From: Hofstenia miamia
Lineage: Eukaryota; Xenacoelomorpha; Acoela; Hofsteniidae
Direction of reading: 5' to 3'
Length of the DNA stretch: 64,000 bases
Assembly (NCBI GenBank): GCA_900660155.1
Contig: CABFPE010000050.1
Coordinates: 239,342-303,341, forward strand
In this document: piece after piece, positions 48,599 through 60,012 of the stretch
How the letters are laid out: each line of letters opens with the position of its first letter
Position numbering within the stretch: position 1 is the stretch's first letter
Made by a program: the position numbers and the translations under genes
The notes under the pieces: generated by a model
What the model was told of the DNA's origin: nothing
Databases searched by the model: none
The model's input: the letters and a program-made list of their open reading frames with translations, nothing else

Positions 48599-49800
48599 TA
48601 TATTAGGAATTAAATAAATACCCGGTATATGACTTTTTCACGTTTGTAGACTTACATTTTTTTCCGACGTAAATCCTTTCTTTCAGTACTGATATACATT
48701 TAATTTTTCCATTTGTATACATGAATTCAACTGATCAAATTAGTCAAAATCATTATAAAAATTGAATATTATGTTAAAATTAAGATATCTTTTCATCATT
48801 GAACAAAGTGAACATTTAAGGACGGTATTAGTATAAACTTTCAAGAATGAGTTAGAAAAACGTTAATACACAAAATTACAACTTATCTTTATTGTAAATT
48901 CAGATTTTATTTTATACAGATATATATACAGATTTTATTTATAAAAATAAATATTTCAATACGTTAAATACAATCAATGTTTAACAAAGGTTTGAATTGC
49001 TTCACAGAAAGTACATGTGGTTAAAAAATGATATATTTATTAGTCTTCACATAATAAAAATTTGTTTGCTTTCCCGAATAGTATTAAACATTATTGAGAT
49101 GTCAACTAAAAGCACAAAATCTCACAACAAATAAATACCTCGGCTTGACACAAAGTGCATTAACGTAAAAAATTATTTTTACTTGCTTTTCAAAATAATA
49201 AATTTTATGAATTTTCAAACGCTCATGAGATGCAGAATACTGAGAAAATTAGATAAAAATACACGTATTGTATAAACCTTAAAAAAGGATATAAAAATCG
49301 TTGCTAATATTATTCCTAACATGTGCATTTATGTATTGATCTACAAAGTGGAAAATGAAACTCCAAATTTCTAAACTAACAACAAAACTCTTTCAATGCT
49401 ATACACAGCTTTGCAATGTTAAAAACGTTAACATTTGCATTTTTCTTCAGTCAATGAGTAATTTTTGATAATCACAAATGAATACATAACGCCATTTCAA
49501 AAACGAATCAATTAGATGTCATGAAACTCGCAAAAAAATTTTAATTACGAAAAGACTAACACATTTTCATAAAAAAGACATTTACGCAAAAATGATTAAA
49601 TTTATTGATTTTACAAAACATTGTCGTAGACAGTTTGCAAAATAGCATTAAGCGCTCATGAAATTGAAAAAATTATTGTTTATTAAAGTATTTCTACAAA
49701 ATATATAACTTCAAGTGAAAAGAAGCAAAATTTTTAAACTGAAGATGAATGTCAAAGCTATATAAAATAAATTTAAGAATACGTAAAGTACTTAAAACTT
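48599..49800. other. AT-rich repeat-derived sequence, no gene
   Basis: 48,730-48,920 resembles 52,405-52,560: TTAAAATTAAGATATCTTT, then TTAGTATAAACT, then GAAAAACG, then ATTGTAnATTCAG. So this is part of a dispersed non-coding repeat family of the region. Confidence 0.45.
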
Positions 49801-51386
49801 ATGGTCCTCAGAAGGTACTACACAAGGTGACCCACTCGCGATGCTAATGTACGGGATTGCAACTCTGCCACTGAAATTCCATCAAAAGGTCTGATATAAT
49901 AAATAGATGGTATGTTGATGATGGAAATATCGTTGGCCCTCTTCATGAGCTGCGAGAAACCTATATGAAGCTTATAGTAGATGGAACGGCATATGGCTAC
50001 TTTGTAAATCCACCAAAATGCCAATTGATAGTCAACCAAAATATGAAAGAAGAGGCCTATAAATTATTCAAATCAACTAATGTAAAAATTACCCTCGGTA
50101 CAAGAGTTCTTGGTTCTGTAATTGGAAATACAGAATATTGCGACTTGTTTTGTAATGAAAAAGTAAACACCTATCTTAATATTCTGAGGAAGCTAGGCGA
50201 ATTCTCGAAAAGTTCACCTCACACGTCATATTCATGCCTTACNNNNNNNNNNNNNNNNNNNNNNNNNNNNNNNNNNNNNNNNNNNNNNNNNNNNNNNNNN
50301 NNNNNNNNNNNNNNNNNNNNNNNNNNNNNNNNNNNNNNNNNNNNNNNNNNNNNNNNNNNNNNNNNNNNNNNNNNNNNNNNNNNNNNNNNNNNNNNNNNNN
50401 NNNNNNNNNNNNNNNNNNNNNNNNNNNNNNNNNNNNNNNNNNNNNNNNNNNNNNNNNNNNNNNNNNNNNNNNNNNNNNNNNNNNNNNNNNNNNNNNNNNN
50501 NNNNNNNNNNNNNNNNNNNNNNNNNNNNNNNNNNNNNNNNNNNNNNNNNNNNNNNNNNNNNNNNNNNNNNNNNNNNNNNNNNNNNNNNNNNNNNNNNNNN
50601 NNNNNNNNNNNNNNNNNNNNNNNNNNNNNNNNNNNNNNNNNNNNNNNNNNNNNNNNNNNNNNNNNNNNNNNNNNNNNNNNNNNNNNNNNNNNNNNNNNNN
50701 NNNNNNNNNNNNNNNNNNNNNNNNNNNNNNNNNNNNNNNNNNNNNNNNNNNNNNNNNNNNNNNNNNNNNNNNNNNNNNNNNNNNNNNNNNNNNNNNNNNN
50801 NNNNNNNNNNNNNNNNNNNNNNNNNNNNNNNNNNNNNNNNNNNNNNNNNNNNNNNNNNNNNNNNNNNNNNNNNNNNNNNNNNNNNNNNNNNNNNNNNNNN
50901 NNNNNNNNNNNNNNNNNNNNNNNNNNNNNNNNNNNNNNNNNNNNNNNNNNNNNNNNNNNNNNNNNNNNNNNNNNNNNNNNNNNNNNNNNNNNNNNNNNNN
51001 NNNNNNNNNNNNNNNNNNNNNNNNNNNNNNNNNNNNNNNNNNNNNNNNNNNNNNNNNNNNNNNNNNNNNNNNNNNNNNNNNNNNNNNNNNNNNNNNNNNN
51101 NNNNNNNNNNNNNNNNNNNNNNNNNNNNNNNNNNNNNNNNNNNNNNNNNNNNNNNNNNNNNNNNNNNNNNNNNGTTGAGCATAGCTCCTTCACTGCCTTG
51201 ATCTTTGCGACGACTGGAGGATGCAGCCGCTCAACTCATAAGACCATTAAGCAAATTGCTCTGAAAGTAGCCGAGAAGAGGAAGGAGTCCTACTCAGATG
51301 TAATCAGGCATCTCAGAACTGAAATCAGCGTTGCACTTCTGAGAAGCACAATATTGTGTCTGCGTGGTTTGAGAGCGCTCAAATAA
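49801..51386 (+). mobile_element. Reverse-transcriptase element, broken, with a 931-base gap
   Basis: Left of the gap (50243-51173): SSEGTTQGDPLAMLMYGIAT, then a WYVDDGNIVG box (YxDD), then GYFVNPPKCQLIV and VKITLGTRVLGSVIGN. Right of the gap: VEHSSFTALIFATTGGCSRS, then LRTEISVALLRSTILCLRG, ending LRALK and a TAA-type stop near 51384. These blocks match a group of RT proteins common in invertebrate genomes, whose C-terminus reads F-PLVF-GG-G and LRSAILCLRGSR. I cannot assign the clade with certainty. The start is truncated and the frame is not continuous. Confidence 0.7.
50243..51173. other. Assembly gap of 931 N
   Basis: Unresolved bases. Long frames reported through it have no meaning inside the gap, although the flanking RT blocks suggest that the element continues across it. 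Confidence 0.98.
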
Positions 51387-52531
51387 AGTATTCCAATAGA
51401 AAACTCAATTGCTGCCGTGTGCACGGAAACGAGGATTATATAACAATGCTAGCAATTTTACTTTAAAGCTGGACTTATGACATTTCTCTCATTCAAATTG
51501 CTTTATTACTTAGTTGCAGAAATCACATACATGTCACATGTATAGAAAACAATCCTCGCATACAATTACATATTTTTGATAAAGTGCATACACTGCAAAC
51601 GAATGAAGCTACTTATGAAGAGGATATAGACAAACTACATAATTTAATGCTTAATTGAACTTTAGTATTCTTAACATGGGAAATTTTAGTTATTAGTAAC
51701 AAAATAATTGTATTTTTAACTGTATAGATGATTTTGAATGATTGTAATTATAAAAATTTAATCGAATAAAAAAGTTTATTTGTTAATTAAATTAATATAT
51801 ACTTGTAATTGTTTATGAGATTATAAAAGCACAACAGCAATCGTTAAATGATTTAGACTACATTTTGTACATTAGGTATTAAAACAACTTAGGAACATTT
51901 TCTAAATATATAAATAAATAGCTTAAATTACAATTTTCAGAAACTGATAAAATAAAATAAATACTTCTTCAGGGCGGTTTACTCATTGTATTAAATTTAA
52001 CATTTATATCTCGCAATATGCAATTAGGAAAACCGGATTTTAACAAAATTTCCCTATTAAATGTTTTAAAATCATATAGAGATTGAGATTTTTTCAAACA
52101 ATATCCGATCTTCTTAGAGTTTCTAAAGCATAGCATTAGAGAGAACACCAATATATTTTAATTTTCCTATTGGTGATTTTTTTTTATCTTTTCGAACAAA
52201 ATTACTTGTCTTTGCGAATATTTAATTTTCCTTTTGATGATTTTTTTGTTTTTTCGAGCAAGGATATTAAACGTGTACAAACATTATGAAATTTTTATAT
52301 TATTTTGTAATCACATGTGACAATTTAGTAATATTAACTTTTTAAAATACAAAAATAACTTACATTATTGAATGAATTCAACCGTCACCACTTGAATCTT
52401 TGTGAAAACTGAATAATGTTTTAAAATTAAGATATCTTTCCATCATAAGCATTAAACAAAATGCAAGCTTCATGACAGTTTTAGTATAAACTCTAAAAAA
52501 GGAGAAAGAAAAACGTGCATACACTTAAATT

Positions 52532-54394
52532 CGACATTTCTTTGTTGTATATTCAGAGCTTTTTGTATTTCGAAGTGTTAATGGTTTTGTTTTTATGTAT
52601 TTTATTTAATATCGCACGTAAATACCAATTTTATGTAGTTGAATGATAAATTTTACTATTTGCTGAAAAGATTACGCAATATATAGAATACACTTAATAA
52701 ACATCGTTTGACAAGATGATTTCTACTGCTAATTTATATTCTCCTGTACATAAAGATAATTCTCCTAACATTTAAGTTTGTAATAAATGAAAGTTATGTA
52801 TGAATGTATTGACAAACTCTGCAGAGAAACATTATTAATTTGTAAAGATGCTCATGTTAAGACTTTTATTAAATGTTTAAGAAAGCTATATGTATATATG
52901 GATAAATATACCTTTTGTATATATATACATACAATATAAGTTCTGTTAAATATAAAACATTTTCTGGGTAATAACAAGAATTTATGAAATTTAATACTAG
53001 TGCTATTATTAAGTGTACATAGCAAGTTCATTAACAAAAAATATATGATTATTTCAATATACTAGTCTTTTCAATGGTCTAAAACTACAAACGTACACCT
53101 TAAAATTATTTATAGTTTTTTTGTAATGCATGAATATTCACATCTTTAGCCACCCCCCCTCATTATTCATGAATTATATGTGGGCAATGACTCATCAACT
53201 AGCACACGTCAATCAATTTATATACATGTATGCGGACGCTTTTTGCTGAAATTGCAAAAGCAAGTTTCNTGAAGATTAAGAAATAAAATAAACTCCGAAG
53301 AATTTATTGTTCATCAAATTTCTAGTTAATTTCAAAGCTATTTATTTAAAATTTCTAAAGTACCTGCCGATTTTGAATTTCAAATAATTCTTCTGCCAAT
53401 ATGGCTGTTCATACGTAAGCGTTATTTCGCTTCTAGCAATTTATCAAATGTTACTTGATCGGCTAACAAGTTTCTCTTAATTTGCACAATATTGTAGCTT
53501 AGTTGCATCTTTACAAAATGAATAGAATCATAACTAAATTTTACAATAATATTTTTGATTGTATTTAATCACTATAATTGTTCGACGTTAATCCTTCTTC
53601 TGTTGCAGCTATTATTTTGGGATGATGCTACATTAAATTCGACATTTCCTTGTTGTATATTCAGAGTTTTTTGTATTTCGAAGCGTTAATGGTTTTTTTA
53701 TGTATTTTATTTAATATCGCACGTAGATACACATTTTAAGGCATTCTACAAATTACATTATGAAGTTGAACGATAAATTTTACTATTTGCTGAAAAGATT
53801 ACGCAATATATAAAATACACTTAATAAACATCGTTTGACAAGATGATTTCTACTGCTAATTTATATCCTCCTGTACATAAAGATAATTCTTCCAACATTT
53901 AAGTTTGTAATAAATGAAAGTTATGTATGAATATACTGACAAACTCTGCAGAGAAACATTTTTAACTTGTAAAGACGCTCATGTTAAAACTTTTATTAGA
54001 TGTTTAAGAAAGCTATATGTATATATGGATAAATATACCTTTTGTATATATATACATACAATATAAGTTCTGTTAAATATAAAACATTTTCTGGGTAATA
54101 ACAAGAATTTATGAAATTTAATACTAGTGCTATTATTAAGTGTACATAGCAAGTTCATTAACAAAAAATATATGATTATTTCAATATACTAGTCTTTTCA
54201 ATGGTCTAAAACTACAAACGTACACCTTAAAATTATTTATAGTTTTTTTGTAATGCATGAATATTCACATCTTTAGCCACCCCTCCTCATTATTCATGAA
54301 TTATATGTGGGCAATGACTCATCAACTAGCACACGTCAATCAATTTATATACATGTATGCGGACGCTTTTTGCTGAAATTGCAAAAGCAAGTTT
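52532..54394. repeat. Two direct repeats of about 740-760 bp inside the inverted structure
   Basis: 52532-53268 and 53632-54394 start together at TTAAATTCGACATTT and end together at GCAAAAGCAAGTTTC. The left copy stops at the single N (53269). The second copy has a small insertion near 53,740. Two identical 61-codon minus-strand frames are only a consequence of the duplication. Confidence 0.8.
53335..53632 (+). mobile_element. Fragment of a Gypsy-type leader/gag start
   Basis: Resembles the 5' part of the Gypsy-type element at 55,935-56,230. Shared blocks include AGTACCTG(C/T)CGATTT, TTCTTCTGCCAA(T/G)ATGGC and TTGGATGATGCTACAT at the right edge. It is a second, older and incomplete copy of the same element family, placed between the two direct repeats. 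Fossil. Confidence 0.5.
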
Positions 54395-55048
54395 CAGCAA
54401 AATTTTTTTGGTGACAGATTACAAAGTATTACAATGATTACAAAGAACAAAAAAATCACCAAAAGGAAAATTAAATATTCCCAAAGGCAAGTAATTTTTG
54501 TTCGAAAAGATAACAAAATCACTAAAAGGAAAATTAAAATATATTGGTATTTTCTCTAATGCTATGCTTTAGAAACTCTAACAAGGTCGGATATTGTTTC
54601 AAAAAATCTCAATCTCTATATGATTTTAAAACATTTAATAGGGAAATTTAGTTAATATCCGGTTTTCCTAATTGCATATTGCGAGATATAAATGTCATAT
54701 TTGAATACAATGAGTAAACCGCCCTGAAGAAGTATTTATTTCATTTTATCAGTTTCTGATAATTGTAATTTAAGCTATTTATTTCTATATTTAGAAAATG
54801 TTCCTAAGTTGTTTTAATACCTAATGTACAAAATGTAGTTTAAATCATTTAATGATTGCTGTTGTGTTTTTATAATCTCAAAAACAATTGTAACATCCTC
54901 TACCAGGCATTACTACTGTTTATCCTTTGTTACTATATGACATTAGTTGTATCTTTGCGGGTAGGGATTTAGTAACTAGATACTGTTTGGCTTTTGTTTA
55001 CTTCTGTTAACATAACGTAACCAGATTTAATTATTCACTATTTAGGTG

Positions 55049-55326
55049 ACGAAGCCATACAGCAATCTCTCCAAAGATTGATAGTGGGCACCTGCCTGAA
55101 GCTGATCTCCACATCCAGTTTCACCAGTCCATNATTGTTTCCACACTCCTTATTACTTTGGTAAATGTGCATTGCGGACTATCTCGTTCGTATCACTCAA
55201 TCTCCTTTTCGAGTGTTTTCTGCATGTTTTTCAGTAATGCTGACGAAGCCATACAGCAATCTCTCCAAAAATTGATAGTGGGCACCTGCCTGAAGTTGAT
55301 CTCCACATCCAGTTTCACCAGTCCAT
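55049..55326 (+). repeat. Exon-like segment of about 85 bp present twice, with a single N
   Basis: 55049-55132 and 55241-55326 are almost identical (TGACGAAGCCATACAGCAATC to TTTCACCAGTCCAT). The first copy ends at the N at 55133. Each is preceded by an acceptor-like AG, but the upstream sequences are unrelated. In the open frame one of the differences is silent and the other is Arg/Lys. Confidence 0.75.
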
Positions 55327-55457
55327 TAGTGATCCATTTGGTTGAGTTCCACCTCTCAGCTCAGCAATATAACTTATGTGTACCCTATCCTAGCTCAGTG
55401 TATACTCAAGACAAGACACAATTCGACTTAGACTCTATTTTGAAAAGTGTTTTATGA
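55236..55457 (+). CDS. Candidate 3'-terminal exon of an unidentified gene
   Basis: After a strong acceptor (TGCATGTTTTTCAG at about 55,233) the frame reads ADEAIQQSLQKLIVGTCLKL, then ISTSSFTSPLVIHLVEFHLS, then QQYNLCVPYPSSVYTQ, and ends FDLDSILKSVL with TGA at 55455. The composition is protein-like and richer in GC than the flanks. The same frame is open upstream to the N at 55133, so the exon start is not certain. No family is recognised. It may belong to a host gene whose other exons are outside, or to a mobile element. Confidence 0.4.
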   Translation, partial: NADEAIQQSLQKLIVGTCLKLISTSSFTSPLVIHLVEFHLSAQQYNLCVPYPSSVYTQDKTQFDLDSILKSVL

Positions 55458-55934
55458 ATATGCAACCGGACTTGTTACTAGCTGCTCTATTAATATTACA
55501 TATGTAGCCATCACCGACATGTATTGTCTTTAATTAATTATTTTAGTAATTGGCTTGCTAACCTACATTTAATAATTAATACATGCTCGGTCACTTTATC
55601 GGTCACGTTATAGTCAATAATTTGGATCTAAAGTATTATAGATATAATTCCTACGTTTCGGTCATCCAACCGTATTTCGAATCTATTATAATTAATACAT
55701 GTACTAAATGATCGATAGTCAAATAAACGAGAGAAAAACCCCTATACCTAACATAAGTGCACTTTCATGATCTGGCACAAAGACCTTAGAATCGATCTCG
55801 TGATGGATCCAGACCACTACTAAATACAACTAGTTTAGATGGACATTGTATTAAATAATCAAACCGTATCAATAGAACGATGTAAGAATTCCGAATAAAA
55901 TTTTTTATCAATTGCTTACAGTGAGTTTAATCTA
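55458..55934. other. No gene recognised; possible 5' end of the Gypsy-type element
   Basis: If the element that follows has a 5' LTR it should lie here. I do not find a match to the 3' LTR start (TGTTAAGATG), so the LTR is either diverged or missing. Confidence 0.35.
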
Positions 55935-58900
55935 TTTATAGTAATTTTGGAAAAGTACCTGTCGATTTCAAATTTAAACTCTTCGTCTGCCAAGATGGCG
56001 GCTAAAAATAATGGAAGCGACTTTGCCCCCTTGGTTTTGCCAAAAAGTATTATTATCGACAGATACTAATCTCTCATAGTTGACACTTGTTTTGACTTGG
56101 TTGCATAATACAAATTAATCTAACTGATCGTATAATTTTACAATATTTCTAATCATAATTTGTTTCGATCTTATTCTCTTTCTAAATCGACGTTAGCAGC
56201 TTGGTTAATTTGGATGATGCTACATGATGATAAGGAAAAGCTTCGAATTTTACCAGCGTGTCTGGACGAATTCATATTGGTACTGTTACTGATATCTGTC
56301 GAAGGTAACGACAACTTTTAGTTCGGCTTTGAACAGGTAAAAAAAGTTTGGGCTGCTGCTACTAAACGACCAGCTAATCCAGAGAAACAATTTATGGAAA
56401 TAACCATTGACCAACCATCACAAATCTCATCAGCAGTACAAGGGATGAAATGGCTGGCAGAATACCTTAATTTTGGTGATAATATCATTGTTCAACGTAT
56501 ACTTGGTGCTGTTTCCAACAAATTAAAGCCAAGAGTGGTCATGTTCTTGGAAGCCAATAAGTCAGCCACTACAGATGATTTAGTTAGATTTTTGATCAAG
56601 ATTCCAGATGAACCTGAAACTATGGGAATATGTGCTACTGGTTCTTTTTTCCGTTATTGTAAGAAGATGGGAAACGAAATACAGTTTTGTCCTGTTCTAC
56701 CGGATCTGTCGAAAGTGACTTCCTAAATGTGGAAAACAGGCCACATGAAAAGCAATTGCAAGATATCTCAGAATTCAAAAACTAGTTGTGGCTGCAGGGT
56801 CCTCCTTTAGCACTGCAGCCAATATCCCTATCAAAGCATATCTTCAACCTGCTGTTTGGATAGCGGATCTCCGTTTTCATTTATCAATTGTGAGTGGTTG
56901 CATACCCTAGGAGCAGCGAAACTATTTAACCAGCCTGTCAAGTTCAAAATTTGGTATCTGTCAATGGTAACATTTTCACGGCTGATAAACAAGTATCGCT
57001 AATTGCTGAAACTCCTAAAGATAAAGTTTCATTGGATTTTTTATTATTAAATCACCCATTTCGGTTATTATTTCGAGGATTCGCTAATGAAGTTAGGATG
57101 TTCTATTAATTACGCCGATAAGACAGTTACTTTTCAGTCTCCTACACCTATAAGTACGATCGATGATAACATTAAACTTAGTAACTCCCAGTTCCTTAAA
57201 CAGTTCGCTTTAGGCAAGTGGGCAGCCCACAAACCACTGAAGGATTTGTTGTTAGAATTCTGAGACGTATTCTCGTGTTCTCAAGAAGATATAGGTCGAA
57301 CTAGCTTCGTATGTCACAAGATTAATACAGGTGATGAGGGACCTATTTTTATTAGACCATTTAGACGCATTCGAGTCGAAAATAAAGTCATAAATAGTCA
57401 TGTTCAATCGATGTTGAAACACGATATTATTGAGGAGGCACAATCTGAATGGAATTCGCCAGTCTTTCTGGTTCCCAAGAAGGTCAATACTAAGAGATTC
57501 GTAGTTGATTTCAGGTCTCTTAATGCTATCACCAAAAAGGACAAGTTCACAATACCTCATATTGATGATGCTTTAGATGAAATATCAGATTCAAAATGGT
57601 TCTCACTAATTGATCTACATCTGGTTATTGGCAGGTACCCTTGAACACAGAGGATCGCACCAAAACAGCTTTCCAAACGACCGAAGGACATTTTCAAATT
57701 AAGGTTATGCCATTTGGCCTGAGTAAAATGGGAGCCACTTTCCAGCATATAGTCAAAGGGTTGAAAATTCCCGTTTACGTGGATGATGGCATGGAACATA
57801 CTAAGTCTGTTGATAATATAAGCAAATTACGCGAGTTATTTTGCCGTCTGAGAGATGCTAATCTAACACTCAAACCCTCCAAAAGCAAATTCGGACAAAA
57901 AGAAGTCAAATATCTTGGTTTCGTTGTCGGCAAAGGCGTTATTAAACCTGATCCCGAGAAAACTCTTGTATATAAAATTTCGAGGTACCTACAACACCAG
58001 CTATGTTACAGACATTTCTTGGTGCACATTCTATTTTCGGTTTATTCACAAATTTGCGCTTATTGCACAACCGCTATACGAGATCCAGTTCAAGTCTCCA
58101 AAGGCCTTCACTAGATGCTGGAATGATGTTCATCTCAATGCATTTGTTAGGCATTGTCAGAAGATTCCAACCCGAAACAACCAAATTTTCAGAAACCATT
58201 TAACATCGAAATTGACGCGTCTAGTATCGGCTGAGGTGCGGCTCTTTCAAGACTCAACCTGAAAACCTGTCGCATTTGCCAGTCATAAATTCTCGTCAGC
58301 GGAGCGTAATTATTCCACTACTGACCGAGAATTTTTTGCTCTGCAATGGGCTGTTATCAAGTTTCACCCATATGTTCACGGTCTTTTACGAGGAAGGCCT
58401 AACAATGGACGACAGGCCCGATATCCGCAGAATCTATGTGAGTACGATTTCAACTTGTGTTACATCCGCGGTATGGCAAATATAGTTGCGGATGCTCTAA
58501 GTCGGTCCATGCCCTCCATGCTGAATCTATTGGCGCATGAATTTATTCCTGAAAACAGTGTATTGGCCGTGTCACTAGTGAATAACCAAACGGACGAAAA
58601 CGACATTATCGCTAAGTACCATAATGCTGGACATTTTTGTCTTGATAAAAATCGCCATGCCTATTGGAAGCAGGACATAGAGAGGATTTATTAACCAGTG
58701 TGATACATGCGGTCATAAGTCATATGGATGTTCAAAGAGATTACAAGGCGAGCTTCCACAAGACACTCTTCCTTGAGAGTTCATATGCATCAATTTGGTC
58801 GACCAACTGAGAAATGGTGTTCATGGGGAAAGATTCGTTCTTACGATGATTGATTTGGCGTCCAGATGGCCTTTGAGAGCAGTAAATGCTCAGTCCGTTA

Positions 58901-59760
58901 CTAATGCTTTTCTTAAGAACTGGATTTGGAAACATGGCGCTCCTCACATCATTCTCTCTGATTGGGGTACACAATTCACTTCCCGGGTATTCAATGAATT
59001 GATGAAAACTTTTAATATTACCAAGTCTCAAACAACAGCTTATAATCCCAAAGGTAATGGAATGATTGAGCGCGTACATCGCAAGTTCAAAGATTGTCTA
59101 TGTTGTGATGAGAAAAATTGGGTTGATGCTCTACCACACACTGTTTTTCAATTAAACACTTCAATCAGTTCCTCCTCACAAGCATCGCCATTTAATATTC
59201 TTTATCGTGGTTCCCCAACATATCCGTTCTATTGGCTAAAAAATAACTCAGCTTTTAAAAAGAATTGTTCACGTTTACGGTGTCCTCGTTTTATCCAATC
59301 GAAAGCAAACGTTCCAGCAGATTCCCTGTCCCCACGTTTTTTGGAGCGAATCATGGTCTCGGATCGTATATCTAAGCAAATGGTTAGATGCATTTATGGC
59401 ACCGTCATTCGGTAACATCCTATGGATGGCTCTTTTGAAAATGGGAGAGTGTTAAGATGTATAATTGCATTTGTGTTAGTGCCTGTTATGTCATACCTGG
59501 AACTTGTTGTATGGCATTGGTAACATAGATTGATTTTATGTTTCGCTTTACACGGTTGTGTTTAACAGCGTAGTTGTCTTTTACATCTAAATTCTGCTTT
59601 TCAACTTCAGTCTGTAATTCGAAATCCCCACCAAAGTTCTGAACTAATATTTGTGTTTATAAGAGAAAGATAACTCCATGTAGATGCAGATTAACTGAAT
59701 CCTCTGTCAAATTGGCTCCTGTTATAATCGAAATGTGAACCAATCTGTCCCTAAGATTTA
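55935..59760 (+). mobile_element. Second Gypsy-type LTR retrotransposon, broken
   Basis: Plus strand. Leader and gag-like part at about 55,935-56,760 with a knuckle-like KSNCKISQNSK end. The protease region follows. RT is at about 57,400-58,000 (IIEEAQSEWNSPVFLVPKK, FVVDFRSLNAI, WFSLIDL, VKYLGFVVGKG). RNase H follows at about 58,270-58,500 (ANIVADALSRS), and integrase at about 58,700-59,410 (FVLTMIDLASRWPLRAV, GNGMIERVHRKFKD). A purine-rich ATGGGAGAG precedes the 3' LTR at 59450, which begins TGTTAAGATG and holds a TTTATAAGAG promoter-like box. It differs in sequence from the element at 28-36 kb. Many breaks; an old fossil. Confidence 0.85.
59450..59760 (+). repeat. Probable 3' LTR of the second Gypsy-type element
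   Basis: Starts TGTTAAGATG right after a purine tract and contains a TATA-like TTTATAAGAG near 59,655. The right end is not defined because the 5' partner was not recognised. Confidence 0.5.
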
Positions 59761-60012
59761 TCTCTATTTTGCTTAATTTCTTTTTATTTTATTCATAATA
59801 TTAATTTGTTCACCATTTTCAACTATTCACTAGGAAACTTATCATTTTGTATATTCGTTTCTATAAGCCAATGTCTACATTTTTCAAAATATTTAACTTA
59901 TTAAATGCAAATAGAACTGTATTGTTGTACAAATATACTGAAGTAAATAATTACATTAAAGACAAATATTGAAAGATAGTTATCAAAACGCAAACATTGT
60001 TATTTCTCTTCT

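Larger units (their letters stand above)
51805..54893. repeat. Structure with about 450-base inverted arms
   Basis: The left arm 51805-52257 is the inverted counterpart of 54442-54893. Reading inward, both have TGAGATTATAAAA, then CAACAGCAATC, then ATTTTGTACATTAGGTATT, then GGGCGGTTTACTCATTGTA, then CTAAAGCATAGCATTAGAGA, then TTTAATTTTCC. Similarity stops within a few bases at each outer end (AATTGTTT side) and at the inner end. The interior holds two direct repeats and a piece of LTR-element leader. No transposase is visible. It could be a long-TIR DNA transposon, a foldback element or a segmental inverted duplication. Confidence 0.6.

Noticed and set aside
50219-51193. Long reading frames on both strands across 50.2-51.2 kb
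   Set aside because: They consist almost wholly of unresolved N positions. Only the plus-strand RT blocks at either side are real evidence.
52852-54164. Two identical 61-codon minus-strand frames as duplicated genes
   Set aside because: They are identical because the surrounding 740 bases are duplicated. The peptide is low-complexity and AT-driven.
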